Assembly: GCF_003217155.1 (NCBI RefSeq)
Contig: NZ_QJSU01000002.1
Coordinates: 248,001-312,000 of the forward strand
Reading direction: 5' to 3'
Origin: Psychrobacter fozii
GTDB lineage: Bacteria; Pseudomonadota; Gammaproteobacteria; Pseudomonadales; Moraxellaceae
DNA length: 64,000 nt
Shown here: piece after piece, positions 43,620 to 53,380 of the stretch
Numbering within the stretch: the first letter of the stretch is position 1
Layout of the letters: every line of letters begins with the position of its first letter
Notes under the pieces: generated by a model
What the model was told of the DNA's origin: nothing
Databases searched by the model: none
Seen by the model: the letters and a program-made list of their open reading frames with translations, nothing else
Made by a program: the position numbers and the translations under genes

Positions 43620-44822
43620 TTATTCAGCAACGTCTAAGTCCGCAACTGCTTGCTCGATACGTGACAAGGCATCTTTTAGTGTGGCTTCATCAGTGGCGTA
43701 CGAGATGCGCATGTAACCGCCAAGGCCGAATGCATCACCAGGAACGACTGCCACGCCAACTTTATCTAACAACCATGCTGAGAACTCTGTGCATGATGAC
43801 AGGCCAGCAGCTTTGATGAGCGGTACGATATTTGGATATACATAGAATGCGCCATCAGGACGCAGGCAAGTAATACCTTTAATGGCATTTAGACCATTTA
43901 CGACCAAATCACAGCGCTGTTCAAATGCCGCTACCATGGGTTCTAATACGCTTTGGTCGCCACTGATAGCCGCTTCGGCAGCGACTTGGCTGATAGAAGC
44001 TGGGCATGAGGTAGATTGTGATTGTACCTTTTTCATGGCACCGATTAGTTTGGCAGGGCCGCCAGCATAACCAATACGCCAACCTGTCATTGCATACGCT
44101 TTTGAGACGCCGTTCAAGATGATCGCACGGTCTTTCAACTCAGGTGCAGCATTCAAAATATTGTAGAACTTGTCGCCCGTCCAGCGGATATGCTCATACA
44201 TATCATCTGAGGCTACATAGACTTGTGGATGTTTTTTCAAGACTTCAGCAATGGCTTTTAGCTCATCTAACGTATAAATCATACCCGTTGGGTTAGATGG
44301 GCTATTCAATACCAATATTTTGGTTTTATCAGTGATAGCTGCTTCTAGTTGGTCGGCAGTTATTTTGAAGTCTTGCTCAGCAGGACATTTGACAATGACA
44401 GGTACGCCTTCTGCGATGATGACCATGTCAGGATAGCTGACCCAGTAAGGCGCAGGAATGATAACTTCGTCACCTGGATTGATAAAGGCTTGGGCAAGGT
44501 TAAAGAATGATTGCTTACCACCGGCCGATACTAAGATTTCGTTTGGCTCATAGCTGATGTCATTGTCCCGCTTAAATTTTTCAATAATGGCTTTTTTTAG
44601 CTCTGGCGTGCCATCAACAGCAGTGTACTTGGTAAAGCCATTATTAATGGCATCAATCGCTGCTTTTTTGATGTGCTCTGGTGTATCAAAGTCAGGTTCG
44701 CCAGCGCCTAAGCCGATAATATCTTTGCCCGCAGCTTTCATCTCTTTGGCTTTATTGGTAATGGCCATAGTCGGTGACGGTTGGATGTTGTTGACGCGGT
44801 TAGACAGTTGTATCTCGCTCAT
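43620..44822 (-). CDS. Aspartate aminotransferase-type PLP enzyme
   Basis: A 400-residue fold-type I aminotransferase of the class I subgroup common in bacteria other than E. coli AspC. It begins with a substrate-side motif (GLGAGEPDFDTPEH), has the PLP-contact NSPSNPTG, and the PLP lysine in GVSKAYAMTGWRIGYAGGP. A final arginine motif (GYMRISYA) would bind the substrate carboxylate. The likely reaction is aspartate plus 2-oxoglutarate to oxaloacetate plus glutamate; aromatic acceptors are possible. AAGGA lies six bases before the ATG. Monocistronic. Confidence 0.9.
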   Translation of the reverse strand: MSEIQLSNRVNNIQPSPTMAITNKAKEMKAAGKDIIGLGAGEPDFDTPEHIKKAAIDAINNGFTKYTAVDGTPELKKAIIEKFKRDNDISYEPNEILVSAGGKQSFFNLAQAFINPGDEVIIPAPYWVSYPDMVIIAEGVPVIVKCPAEQDFKITADQLEAAITDKTKILVLNSPSNPTGMIYTLDELKAIAEVLKKHPQVYVASDDMYEHIRWTGDKFYNILNAAPELKDRAIILNGVSKAYAMTGWRIGYAGGPAKLIGAMKKVQSQSTSCPASISQVAAEAAISGDQSVLEPMVAAFEQRCDLVVNGLNAIKGITCLRPDGAFYVYPNIVPLIKAAGLSSCTEFSAWLLDKVGVAVVPGDAFGLGGYMRISYATDEATLKDALSRIEQAVADLDVAE

Positions 44823-45028
44823 GAGGTATCCTTTTTGTATTAGAGTAGAGTGGGTGAACAGCTGATATTGATTGTATAACGTGCTACATGCAACCAGTAC
44901 ACGATATTGTAGGCGTGTCGAATATGAGATGGTTTTTTAAGCCGTTGAGACTATAAATAATACTGAATAATAAATGTGCTTTGATTGTAATATTGTAGCA
45001 TCTAGGTATTTTGCTGTCCCAAGACGCC
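44823..45028. other. Intergenic upstream of the aminotransferase
   Basis: AT-rich, no ORF accepted and no promoter pair clearly seen. The following stretch to 45218 is a degenerate repeat copy; 45219-45486 before the SDR gene is also AT-rich and shows nothing else. Confidence 0.3.
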
Positions 45029-45218
45029 AAGACGTATATTCAACTCAAACCACATCTAATTAATAATTATTCAAATGAGCTAACAATGGCTAAATTTTGC
45101 CAAATAGCTGTTTCATATCTTTGTGTTATTCGAACTGTGTTGTCTGCGCTGTTTATCTCGATTAATTACCCTTTATCGAATTTTCACCAATATTTTATAG
45201 AATGAGAGAGACGTCTTA
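45029..45218. repeat. Degenerate copy of the 170-base MITE-like repeat
   Basis: Shares a core with the element at 46233-46404 (ATGGCTAAATTTTGCC, then AAATAGCTG, then TCTGCGCT) and a similar right end (GAATGAGAGAGACG versus GAAATGAAGACACGG). Ends are approximate. A 64-codon frame inside is not regarded as a gene. Confidence 0.55.
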
Positions 45219-45486
45219 ATAATAGGAATTAATGTCATTATTCATAGCGTTATCATTGGCTAGATAAACCGAGTGTATTTGTACTTCTATGCTCATTTTA
45301 ATTGCGAAGTCACAACAATAAACCTGTATCGACACACTATAATTATTTAGATTTCTTAAATAAAATAGGCATTAGCTTAATGAAATGCGATTAATGTTAT
45401 ATAGCAAAAAACAATAACAACTGAGTATGTAACATCTGGCTAAGCATCGACTTATACATTATAAAAAATAACAAAGGATACTGACA

Positions 45487-46224
45487 ATGACAAATTCTCC
45501 CAAGAAACAACATATTCTCATTACTGGCGCAACGTCAGGTATTGGCAATCAATTAGCCAAAGATTATTTGTTAGACGACCACCATGTCTATGCTGTTGGC
45601 CGTGATGATGCCGCATTGGCTGAGCTAAAATCATTGGGTGCTGAGACCATTGATTTAGACCTCATGGATCGAGAACAAGTAATAGAAGCTTTTGATAAAA
45701 TAGATGTGGTTGACTTGGCGATTTGCGGTGCTGGCATGTGTGAATATTTAGATATGCCTAATTTTGATAGTGCGTCATTTATGAAAGTTATGTCAGTGAA
45801 TATGGGGACATTGTCGCACGCTATTGAAGGCGTTTTGCCTAAGTTAATTGCTTCGAAAGGCTGCTTGGTTGGTATTGGTTCAGCGTCCGCTTATGTACCT
45901 TTTGCCCGTGCTGAGGCTTATGGCAGCTCAAAGGCGGCCATTCATTATCTAATGAAGACTCTACAGATTAGTCTTGCACCGCATGATGTATCGGTCAGCT
46001 TAGTCGTGCCTGGTTTTGTCGAAACACCAATGACCAAACAAAATGACTTCCCTATGCCCTTTATTCAGACACCAGCGCAGGCAAGCCAAGCCATCCGTGA
46101 CGGTATAGCGAGCGGGCACGATGTGATTGAATTCCCGAAGAAGCTAACCTTGCCATTGAAGGCGTTGGGTACATTGCCAGATCTGGTCTGGCAGCAAGTC
46201 AGTGGAAAGCTTAATAAAAAATAA
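45487..46224 (+). CDS. Short-chain dehydrogenase/reductase
   Basis: A 245-residue SDR oxidoreductase with the NAD(P) motif TGATSGIG near the N-terminus, the NNAG-type position changed to ICGAG, the catalytic Ser in GSASAYVPFARAEAYGSSK and the YxxxK motif (YGSSK). Substrate unknown. AAGGA precedes the ATG. It is followed by a flavin oxidoreductase, a DUF1365 protein and a cyclopropane-fatty-acid synthase, an association found in many bacteria and tied to membrane lipid modification. A MITE-like repeat on each side separates it from its neighbours. Confidence 0.85.
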   Translation: MTNSPKKQHILITGATSGIGNQLAKDYLLDDHHVYAVGRDDAALAELKSLGAETIDLDLMDREQVIEAFDKIDVVDLAICGAGMCEYLDMPNFDSASFMKVMSVNMGTLSHAIEGVLPKLIASKGCLVGIGSASAYVPFARAEAYGSSKAAIHYLMKTLQISLAPHDVSVSLVVPGFVETPMTKQNDFPMPFIQTPAQASQAIRDGIASGHDVIEFPKKLTLPLKALGTLPDLVWQQVSGKLNKK

Positions 46225-46232
46225 CTGATACT

Positions 46233-46404
46233 AGGGCGTGTCTTCAATGCACCCGATAGTCATCTAAATGGGCTAAAAATGGCTAAATCTTGCCAAACAT
46301 CGTCAAATAGCTGGTTAATATCCCGATATTATCTGCGCTATTTTTCTTGTTTGACGGCAATTTATCTCATTTTTATCACCATTTTTGAAATGAAGACACG
46401 GCCT
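46233..46404. repeat. MITE-like element, intact ends
   Basis: About 170 bases bounded by 14-base inverted ends AGGGCGTGTCTTCA (46233-46246) and TGAAGACACGGCCT (46391-46404) with one mismatch, and with TA at each outer edge, as for elements that duplicate TA on insertion. No coding capacity. Lies between the SDR and the flavin oxidoreductase gene. Confidence 0.72.
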
Positions 46405-46467
46405 AAAGAGTCGTTCAAAATAAATCGCTAAAAACAAGTCGTTAAAAACCTACAAAGGAACGCATGT

Positions 46468-48207
46468 ATGTCGTTTATCCGCCGTAAACGTAAGAACACA
46501 GAAACAGTCTCTAACGAAACCAGCAACGTTTTGAAAAATAGGTCTAGCGTCCAAACTAAAAAGCGTATCGCTATTATTGGCTCGGGTGTGTCAGGATTGA
46601 CTTGTGCTCATTACCTTGTGGCACAACATGATGTAACAGTGTTCGAAGCCAATGATTACATCGGCGGGCATGTGAATACGATTGATGTGACACTCCAAGA
46701 TGGCAAAAAAGCAAAAACGGGCAATGTGGAAACCAGTGCGATAGACACGGGATTCATTGTTTTTAACGAGCGTACCTATCCTAACTTCTTTCGGTTGTTA
46801 TACGACTTAAAAGTACCGTTCCAATCTACAGACATGAGCTTTTCGGTAAAAAATACCGCACGTCATTTTGAATACAACGGTCATACGCTTAACACTTTAT
46901 TGTCACAGCGCAAAAACGTGCTCAATCCAAAATTTTGGCGATTTATCAAGGATATCTTACAGTTCAATAAGCACATCAAGCAGCTACGTCAAGACTACGA
47001 AGTGGCACGTGCTCGAGGGCAAGATGTCAGCGTCTTCACCGAGCAAACACTTGGTAACTACCTTACACAGAAAAACTACGGCAAACTGTTCACAGACAAC
47101 TATCTGCTGCCAATGGTTTCAGCTATTTGGTCAACCAGTCTGGATGAAGTACAAGACTTCCCATTGGTGTTTTTTGCACAGTTCTTTGACAACCACGGCT
47201 TGCTCGATGTGGTCAATCGTCCGCAGTGGTTCACGATTAAAGGCGGCTCAAAACAGTACGTCAATAAGTTAGTGCCACGCTTTATCAAAGCAGGTGGCAA
47301 GATACGAGTCAATAGCCCAGTACAGTCTGTGGTTCGTGATGGTGAGCAAGTATTATTGACGGTTCAGGATAAAGGTAACGCTGATAACACGCTCGAAAAC
47401 CTTGTATTTGACGAAGTTATCTTTGCTTGTCATGCAGATACTGCGCTGAAGGTTTTAAAAGATGCCAGTACAGAAGAGTCTGAAGTGCTGGGACATTTCC
47501 GTTTTACCAAAAATACCGCCGTACTTCATACTGATACCAGTGTTTTACCTAAGAGGACACTGGCATGGGCAAGTTGGAACTACTTAATAGATGAAACGGT
47601 TTCGGGCAGTGTTAAGAATAATGAGAATAATGAGCAAGCGGCTGGAAACGCACAAACCCCTGCTAAGCCCGTACTGACCTATCATATGAATATCCTTCAG
47701 CGACTCACCAAGCAGCATAATTATCTAGTGACGCTTAATCCAGAAACCGTTGATAAAAATATCGATGACAAGCAAATCATCAAAAGCATTGACTATAGCC
47801 ACCCAGTATTTGACCTTGCGATGATTGATGCTCAAACCAAATGGTCTAGTGTCTCTGGTAACGGCTTGCATACGCATTTTTGCGGTGCCTATTGGTTCAA
47901 TGGCTTTCATGAAGATGGCGTGCGCAGTGGTCTACGTGTCTGTCAGGCATTGGGCCATGGTATTGAGATAAAAGACGACGTTGATCCGACTCACTTGCCT
48001 GATGCTGATAGTGCTCATACGCCATTCCGTTATAAAGACATGCCAGTAAAGGCAGATACCAAGTTACGTAAACTTAATAAGCGTGAAGTCATCACAGCGA
48101 CCACCAATCAGGAGCTGGTTGAGTATGCTGAGCGTTTACAGTCTACTGTCATAGACGGTGGTCAGAAGAAAAAACGTGGCTTATTTGGTTATCGTAACTC
48201 GAAGTAA
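46468..48207 (+). CDS. FAD/NAD(P)-binding amine oxidase-like protein
   Basis: A 579-residue flavoprotein. The dinucleotide motif IAIIGSGVSGLTCAHYL near residue 35 and VFEANDYIGGHVNT mark the amine-oxidase/desaturase-like family that pairs with DUF1365 and cyclopropane synthase genes. The N-terminal 30 residues are basic and precede the FAD domain. AAGGA lies before the ATG. Substrate unknown; its position in the cluster suggests oxidation of fatty-acyl chains. Confidence 0.85.
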   Translation: MSFIRRKRKNTETVSNETSNVLKNRSSVQTKKRIAIIGSGVSGLTCAHYLVAQHDVTVFEANDYIGGHVNTIDVTLQDGKKAKTGNVETSAIDTGFIVFNERTYPNFFRLLYDLKVPFQSTDMSFSVKNTARHFEYNGHTLNTLLSQRKNVLNPKFWRFIKDILQFNKHIKQLRQDYEVARARGQDVSVFTEQTLGNYLTQKNYGKLFTDNYLLPMVSAIWSTSLDEVQDFPLVFFAQFFDNHGLLDVVNRPQWFTIKGGSKQYVNKLVPRFIKAGGKIRVNSPVQSVVRDGEQVLLTVQDKGNADNTLENLVFDEVIFACHADTALKVLKDASTEESEVLGHFRFTKNTAVLHTDTSVLPKRTLAWASWNYLIDETVSGSVKNNENNEQAAGNAQTPAKPVLTYHMNILQRLTKQHNYLVTLNPETVDKNIDDKQIIKSIDYSHPVFDLAMIDAQTKWSSVSGNGLHTHFCGAYWFNGFHEDGVRSGLRVCQALGHGIEIKDDVDPTHLPDADSAHTPFRYKDMPVKADTKLRKLNKREVITATTNQELVEYAERLQSTVIDGGQKKKRGLFGYRNSK

Positions 48208-48247
48208 TTTTAGAATTAAAATAGAAAACACCACTAAAGAGAGTGCT

Positions 48248-49201
48248 ATGTCTAACGAAGACTACTCGTCTAACAACGCCTTACCACATCAGTTGTTCCA
48301 TGGGACAACATGGCACAGCCGATTACTGCCAAGTGTGAATAAATTTGTCTACCCGTATCGCTATTGGGGAGTCAATATCAGCGCACTAGCTGCAGGGCAG
48401 GAGCTTCCTGAAGTCAGTAAAAATATTTTTGCAAAAAATAGCCTTATAAAGAAACTGCCATTACAAAGGCTTTTAGCAAAAGGATTACCATTATTTTCAG
48501 CAAATAAAAAAGCCTTGCAGCAGTTTTGCCCAGATGATTATTTGCAGAAATTAGAGGGTTTAAGCGGCAATGAAGATAACGACAACAACGAAGGTACCAA
48601 TAGCAATGTTGATTTAAATCCTACTCAAGCACTCAGCCATCGTCTGCGTGATGCTTTCGTTGAGTATTCAGGTAGCGCACCGACTGGCGATATGATCGGT
48701 TTGCTAGTCTGTCGTAATGCAGGCTTGTACTTCAGCCCAGTCAATTTTTATTTAGGATTTGATGCGCAGCAGACGCCAACGCATCTGCTAGCTGAAGTAA
48801 CCAATACGCCATGGGATAAGCGTCATTGTTATGGGTTTTTACTCGATGGTGAGGAGACGGAGTTCTGTCATGATAAAAATTTTCATGTCTCACCTTTTAA
48901 TCCCATCGATCAGCTTTATCGCTGGCAGGTTAAGGTAAAAAAACAGCCGGATAACTGTTTGCAGGTTCGTATCGCTATTAATATCAGTGATGAGCGTGGT
49001 GAAGTGCTAAAAACAGGCATAAAAATGTCAGGCGTACCAATGATTGACGCCTCTATCCGAAAAAGCTTACGACAAAATCCAGTGATGAATCTGACTTCTT
49101 TGACTCGTATCTATTGGCATGCTTTTAAACTTTATGCCGTCAAAAAAGTCCCTTATATTAATTATGATGAAAAGCTAGCAGACAGCCAACAGCAAAAATA
49201 A
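48248..49201 (+). CDS. DUF1365 family protein
   Basis: About 317 residues. DUF1365 signatures are visible: LFHGTTWHSRLLPSVNKFVY near the start, then NPIDQLYRWQ and FHVSPF, ending NLTSLTRIYWHAFKLYAVKK. The upstream frame from 48158 overlaps the preceding gene by 50 bases; the ATG at 48248 has AGAG upstream and begins MSNEDYSS, so it is preferred. In related clusters this protein accompanies the flavin oxidase and cyclopropane synthase. Molecular function is unknown. Confidence 0.82.
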   Translation: MSNEDYSSNNALPHQLFHGTTWHSRLLPSVNKFVYPYRYWGVNISALAAGQELPEVSKNIFAKNSLIKKLPLQRLLAKGLPLFSANKKALQQFCPDDYLQKLEGLSGNEDNDNNEGTNSNVDLNPTQALSHRLRDAFVEYSGSAPTGDMIGLLVCRNAGLYFSPVNFYLGFDAQQTPTHLLAEVTNTPWDKRHCYGFLLDGEETEFCHDKNFHVSPFNPIDQLYRWQVKVKKQPDNCLQVRIAINISDERGEVLKTGIKMSGVPMIDASIRKSLRQNPVMNLTSLTRIYWHAFKLYAVKKVPYINYDEKLADSQQQK

Positions 49202-49289
49202 AACAGCTCAAAAGACAGCCATTAACAATCCAAAAATCTCATGAATGTTAGACCAACCAATAAAGCATTTAGACAAGGATAAATACACG

Positions 49290-50744
49290 ATGCCAGCCAG
49301 ACTGACCGATCGAGCACCTGTTTCAACATTAGAGAAATTAACTGCACAGATGAGTAAAGTGGTCAATGAGAGCGCTGTCTTGAAACCCGTCAGTGGCGGG
49401 GTCAATAAAGTGGCAAGGAAGTTGATATTTCGCGCGTTGCAGCATATACAGTTTGGTAGCCTTACTCTCATCGAATCTTTCGGTAATCAAGCACCTAAGA
49501 CTAGCTGTTTCGGCAGTGAGTCTAATACGGTAGCCAGCAGCTCGGCAGTGGGTCGTCACTCTTTACATGTCACCTTGACCATCCATGATCCTGCTGTCTA
49601 TCGACAACTGCTACTTGGCGGCTCTATTGCGCTAGCAGATAGCTATATCAACGGCGAGTGGGATACGGATGATTTGACGGGTTTGATTCGGTTGGCAGCT
49701 CGTAACTTGGCCGTATTGAATAAACTAGAGAATCGTTTTGCAGGTGTCAGTAAAGCCTTTGAAAAAGCCAAGCATCAACTGCGTAGCAATGATAAGTCTG
49801 GCTCCAAGTCAAATATTCTAGCCCATTATGATTTGGGCAATGACATGTATCAGCGTTTTTTAGATGACACAATGATGTACTCGTCAGCGGTATATCGTAC
49901 GCCCGATGTGTCTCTTAGCGATGCCCAACAGCATAAACTGGCACTCATTTGTCAGCGTCTACAATTGACTGCTGATGACCATGTGATTGAAATTGGTACT
50001 GGTTGGGGTGGTTTTGCTATTTATGCTGCCAAACACTATGGCTGCAAAGTCACCACGACAACCATCTCTGATGCGCAGTATGGCGAGGCGCAGCGCCGAG
50101 TCGAAGCAGCTGGGCTGTCTGATAAAGTGACATTACTCAAGCAAGACTATCGTGAGCTGACAGGGCAGTACGACAAATTAGTCAGTATCGAGATGATTGA
50201 AGCAGTTGGTCATGAATATTTACCGACGTTCTTTGCTAAATGTAATAGTTTGCTCAAGCCAACAGGATTGATGGTACTGCAGGCAATTACCTTTAACGAC
50301 CAAAATTATCAAGACTACGTCAATTCGGTCGATTTTATTCAGACGCACATATTCCCAGGCGGCTGTCTACTATCTAACCAAGAGCTCAATACACAATTTA
50401 CTGAGCAGACTGACATGGTTATCAAGCAGCTTCATGACTATGGCTTTGATTATGCGCATACGCTCAGAGATTGGCGCTTAGCATTTATGTCGCAGCGTGA
50501 AGAGATAGTTGCGCTTGGTTATGATGAAGCGTTTATCCGCCTGTGGAACTTTTACTTTTGCTACTGTGAAGGTGGGTTTTTAGAGCGGACTATCGGTGTG
50601 GTGCAGTTGACAGCAGTGAAGCCAAACAACATCGATATAATGCACTTCTCTGATTTGCCAGCTGCCGTCTTAAATCATAAAACAGTTTTGAACGATGAGA
50701 CAGTCTTTAATGATGAAAACATGGCAGACACCGCGACTGTGTAA
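49290..50744 (+). CDS. cfa: Cyclopropane-fatty-acyl-phospholipid synthase
   Basis: SAM-dependent methyltransferase (about 484 residues) that adds a methylene group across double bonds of membrane lipid acyl chains. Family motifs are YDLGNDMYQRFLDD, VIEIGTGWGGFAIYAA (SAM site), SIEMIEAVGHEY and FYFCYCEGGFLERTIG at the C-terminus. The frame is open from 49245, but the ATG at 49290 has AAGGA upstream and is preferred. Member of the SDR-FAD-DUF1365 cluster. Confidence 0.9.
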   Translation: MPARLTDRAPVSTLEKLTAQMSKVVNESAVLKPVSGGVNKVARKLIFRALQHIQFGSLTLIESFGNQAPKTSCFGSESNTVASSSAVGRHSLHVTLTIHDPAVYRQLLLGGSIALADSYINGEWDTDDLTGLIRLAARNLAVLNKLENRFAGVSKAFEKAKHQLRSNDKSGSKSNILAHYDLGNDMYQRFLDDTMMYSSAVYRTPDVSLSDAQQHKLALICQRLQLTADDHVIEIGTGWGGFAIYAAKHYGCKVTTTTISDAQYGEAQRRVEAAGLSDKVTLLKQDYRELTGQYDKLVSIEMIEAVGHEYLPTFFAKCNSLLKPTGLMVLQAITFNDQNYQDYVNSVDFIQTHIFPGGCLLSNQELNTQFTEQTDMVIKQLHDYGFDYAHTLRDWRLAFMSQREEIVALGYDEAFIRLWNFYFCYCEGGFLERTIGVVQLTAVKPNNIDIMHFSDLPAAVLNHKTVLNDETVFNDENMADTATV

Positions 50745-50951
50745 ATGTTTTGATGTGGATATGGTTTCGTTTTAGCGCTCGTAAGGTCTTATAACGCATT
50801 AACCGTTTGAGACCTATGTGCTGAGATATTTTATATTTTATGTTGTTTGAGTGGCACGTTTATCAAGGAAACCTGAATAGCATGTCACCGCTAACGCCTC
50901 ATCGACATTATAATTTTCTACGTTTTTATTCATTTTATAAGAGGTAGTATC

Positions 50952-51362
50952 ATGGGTTACGTTTTCATTTATCTCGCCGCTGTGGTTATCTTTTTGGGTG
51001 TCGATGCTGTATGGCTGACGACCATGAAAGGCGCCTTTTATGAGTCACGTATCGGTCATTTATTGGCTGATGAGCCAAACATGATGGCTGCGGGCGTGTT
51101 TTATATGTTTTATATATTGGCACTTTGTATTTTGATTCTGTATCCACAAATCAAAGCAGGCGCTTCAATTGGTCATATTTTCTTGCTTGGTGGTTTGATT
51201 GGACTGATGGCATATGGAACGTATGATTTTACTAACTTGGCACTGTATAAAGGCTTTACCTTAGATACGGCGTTGGTAGATTTTGTTTGGGGTGGTATTT
51301 TGACTGGTTCAGTGAGCGCTACTGTTGCATGGTTGGCTTATCGCTTTCATTGGCTCAGCTAA
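50952..51362 (+). CDS. DUF2177 membrane protein
   Basis: A 136-residue protein with four membrane helices (roughly 3-20, 43-62, 72-92 and 106-128). DUF2177 features include FLGVDAVWLTTMKGAFYE and TYDFTNLALYKG. Function unknown. AGAGG is nearby before the ATG. It follows cfa after 207 bases and is often found with the cyclopropane cluster. Confidence 0.85.
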   Translation: MGYVFIYLAAVVIFLGVDAVWLTTMKGAFYESRIGHLLADEPNMMAAGVFYMFYILALCILILYPQIKAGASIGHIFLLGGLIGLMAYGTYDFTNLALYKGFTLDTALVDFVWGGILTGSVSATVAWLAYRFHWLS

Positions 51363-51439
51363 ATATTATTGGGTCATCAAATCTGTCATACTGGCATGCA
51401 AATATATACAAATAAAAATTTCTAAAAATAAGGATTATC

Positions 51440-51985
51440 ATGCCGCAATCTAACACTAGCACATCCGCTCAAAAAGCTCCCTTAAACAGTGAGCTATACA
51501 TGTCGATACTCATGACGCCCGATATGGCGAATTTCATTGGCAATGTGCATGGTGGTGATTTGTTAAAGATGCTTGATCAGGTTGCCTATGCCTGTGCCAG
51601 CCGGTATAGCGGTAACTATGTCGTGACACTGTCTGTCGACCAAGTGATGTTTCGAGAGCCTATCTATGTGGGTGAACTGGTGACCTTTGCTGCCAGTGTC
51701 AACTATGTGGGAAATACGTCGATGGAGATTGGCATTCGTGTTGAAGCGGAAGATGTGCGTGGTCGTACTGTCCGTCATACCAACAGCTGCTACTTCACGA
51801 TGGTCGCTATCGATGATAAAGGTAAGCCAACCGCAGTGCCACCACTTGAGATTAAAAACAACCTGCAACAGTGCCGTGCTGATGCTGCGTTAGATCGTAA
51901 AAACTTGCGTATGCAAAGCTCGCATCGTCCAAGCTGTGAGTTAAAAGAGATGGTCGGAGAGTTGGATGGTGAGCATGAACGTTAA
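51440..51985 (+). CDS. Acyl-CoA thioesterase (hot-dog fold)
   Basis: A 181-residue cytoplasmic thioesterase of the YciA/acyl-CoA thioesterase II-like hot-dog type. Shows MTPDMANFIGNVHGGDLLKM (with the catalytic-side Asp and HGG) and VDQVMFREPIYVGELVTF. The C-terminal 45 residues are hydrophilic. AAGGA lies before the ATG. It probably hydrolyses acyl-CoA; chain-length preference unknown. Confidence 0.85.
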   Translation: MPQSNTSTSAQKAPLNSELYMSILMTPDMANFIGNVHGGDLLKMLDQVAYACASRYSGNYVVTLSVDQVMFREPIYVGELVTFAASVNYVGNTSMEIGIRVEAEDVRGRTVRHTNSCYFTMVAIDDKGKPTAVPPLEIKNNLQQCRADAALDRKNLRMQSSHRPSCELKEMVGELDGEHER

Positions 51986-52131
51986 AATAATGGGAGTATA
52001 GGTAGTGAGTTAATTTACTCTTCCTAAGTTCCTAAGTATGTATCCCAGTTATCTTGAGATGGTCACTTTGAGTCGACTATCTCGTTGAGTATCTAAATAT
52101 CTATGTTTAACACGTCTGTATCGAGGCTACT

Positions 52132-53250
52132 ATGAGTCTGAAGCCGCCAGAAACCAAATTGCAAGCCACGCCTATCGCTCAACCAACCACGCGAATTGCG
52201 CGTGGTGCTGGTATGGATAGTGTAGATCCTAATCATGTTGCTAATGTTGCTAATGTTGCTAATGTTGCTAATGTTGCTAATGTTGCTACCGATGAAAGTG
52301 AGCCACACTCTGGCTCATTGACGACGGTATTGATTGCCGTCGGGGCTAACCTCGTTATTGCTATTGCAAAAACCGTTGCAGCAGTTATGACAGGTTCTGC
52401 TTCTATGATAGCGGAGTCCGCGCATTCTTGGGCAGATGCAGGCAACGGTACCTTGCTCATTGTCGCAGAAAAAAAGGCAGTCAAACCTGCGGATAGCAGT
52501 CATCCATTGGGTTACGGCAAGGAATCTTATGTCTGGTCTATGATTGCCGCCTTTGGTGTGTTTATGGCAGGCTCTATCGTCTCCATTTATACGGGTATCA
52601 CCGAATGGAATGCGGCGGAGAGTGAGACCAACTATACCATCGGTTTTATTATATTAGCGGTCGCGTTTGTGCTCGAAGGATTTTCATTAGGGCAGGCTTA
52701 TTTACAAAGTAAAAAACATGGTGAAGCAATTAATGTCAGTGCCATCGGTTATGTGATCAATACATCTAACCCAACGTTACGTGGTGTGTTCTTCGAAGAC
52801 TTGGCCGCTGTCATTGGCTTGGCGGTTGCTGCTGCTTCGATGGGCATGCATGCTTATACTGGACAGCCATTTTGGGATGCATTAGGCTCTATTATCGTTG
52901 GCATATTGTTGGGCGCTGTAGCCATATTTTTGATTAGCCGTAACCGTGACTTTTTGGTTGGCTACAAAGTATCAGAGCAAATACATGGCTATGCGTTAAG
53001 TGAGTTACTGAATCATGCAGATATCGATAGTGTCTCGTACTTACATCTAGAGTGGGTAGGACCCAAAAAAATATTTATGGTGGCGGCAGTCGACATCGCC
53101 GGTAATCAAAAAGAGAGAGAAATCGCTCATAAGTTTGAAGCTATCGAAAACCAATTTCGCAAAGACCCACTGTTTCAAGAAGTTATCTTGACACTATCCG
53201 TACCAGACGCAGATGTTTTGACTTTACCAGATATAGTTACTCCATTATAA
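52132..53250 (+). CDS. Cation diffusion facilitator family transporter
   Basis: A 372-residue transporter with five or six membrane helices. The metal-site motif HSWADAGN and the family segment SHPLGYGKESYVWS place it near the SLC30A9-like branch of the cation diffusion facilitator family, probable zinc or other divalent-metal efflux. The first 60 residues are a soluble tail containing Val-Ala-Asn repeats coded by tandem 9-base units. GAGG lies five bases before the ATG. The cytoplasmic C-terminal domain has SDVEL-like strands (about 290-365). Confidence 0.86.
   Translation: MSLKPPETKLQATPIAQPTTRIARGAGMDSVDPNHVANVANVANVANVANVATDESEPHSGSLTTVLIAVGANLVIAIAKTVAAVMTGSASMIAESAHSWADAGNGTLLIVAEKKAVKPADSSHPLGYGKESYVWSMIAAFGVFMAGSIVSIYTGITEWNAAESETNYTIGFIILAVAFVLEGFSLGQAYLQSKKHGEAINVSAIGYVINTSNPTLRGVFFEDLAAVIGLAVAAASMGMHAYTGQPFWDALGSIIVGILLGAVAIFLISRNRDFLVGYKVSEQIHGYALSELLNHADIDSVSYLHLEWVGPKKIFMVAAVDIAGNQKEREIAHKFEAIENQFRKDPLFQEVILTLSVPDADVLTLPDIVTPL
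52234..52287 (+). repeat. 9-base tandem repeat in the CDF transporter gene
   Basis: Five perfect copies of AATGTTGCT (52243-52287) after a diverged one (CATGTTGCT, 52234-52242), coding for repeated Asn-Val-Ala. Copy number changes keep the reading frame and alter the length of the N-terminal tail. Confidence 0.93.
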
Positions 53251-53380
53251 AACTGTTACTGCGTTAACCTCGCTTGAAGTATTCAATATACATTTATACT
53301 CGGCTGCCTTATACTATCTTTTAATTTAATCGACTATAGTCCACTAAAAAGTAGCTAACAAACCATAGGGTGATAATTAT

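Noticed and set aside
45011-45205. A 64-codon frame on the plus strand
   Set aside because: It lies inside the degenerate MITE-like repeat, has no ribosome binding site and no recognisable product.
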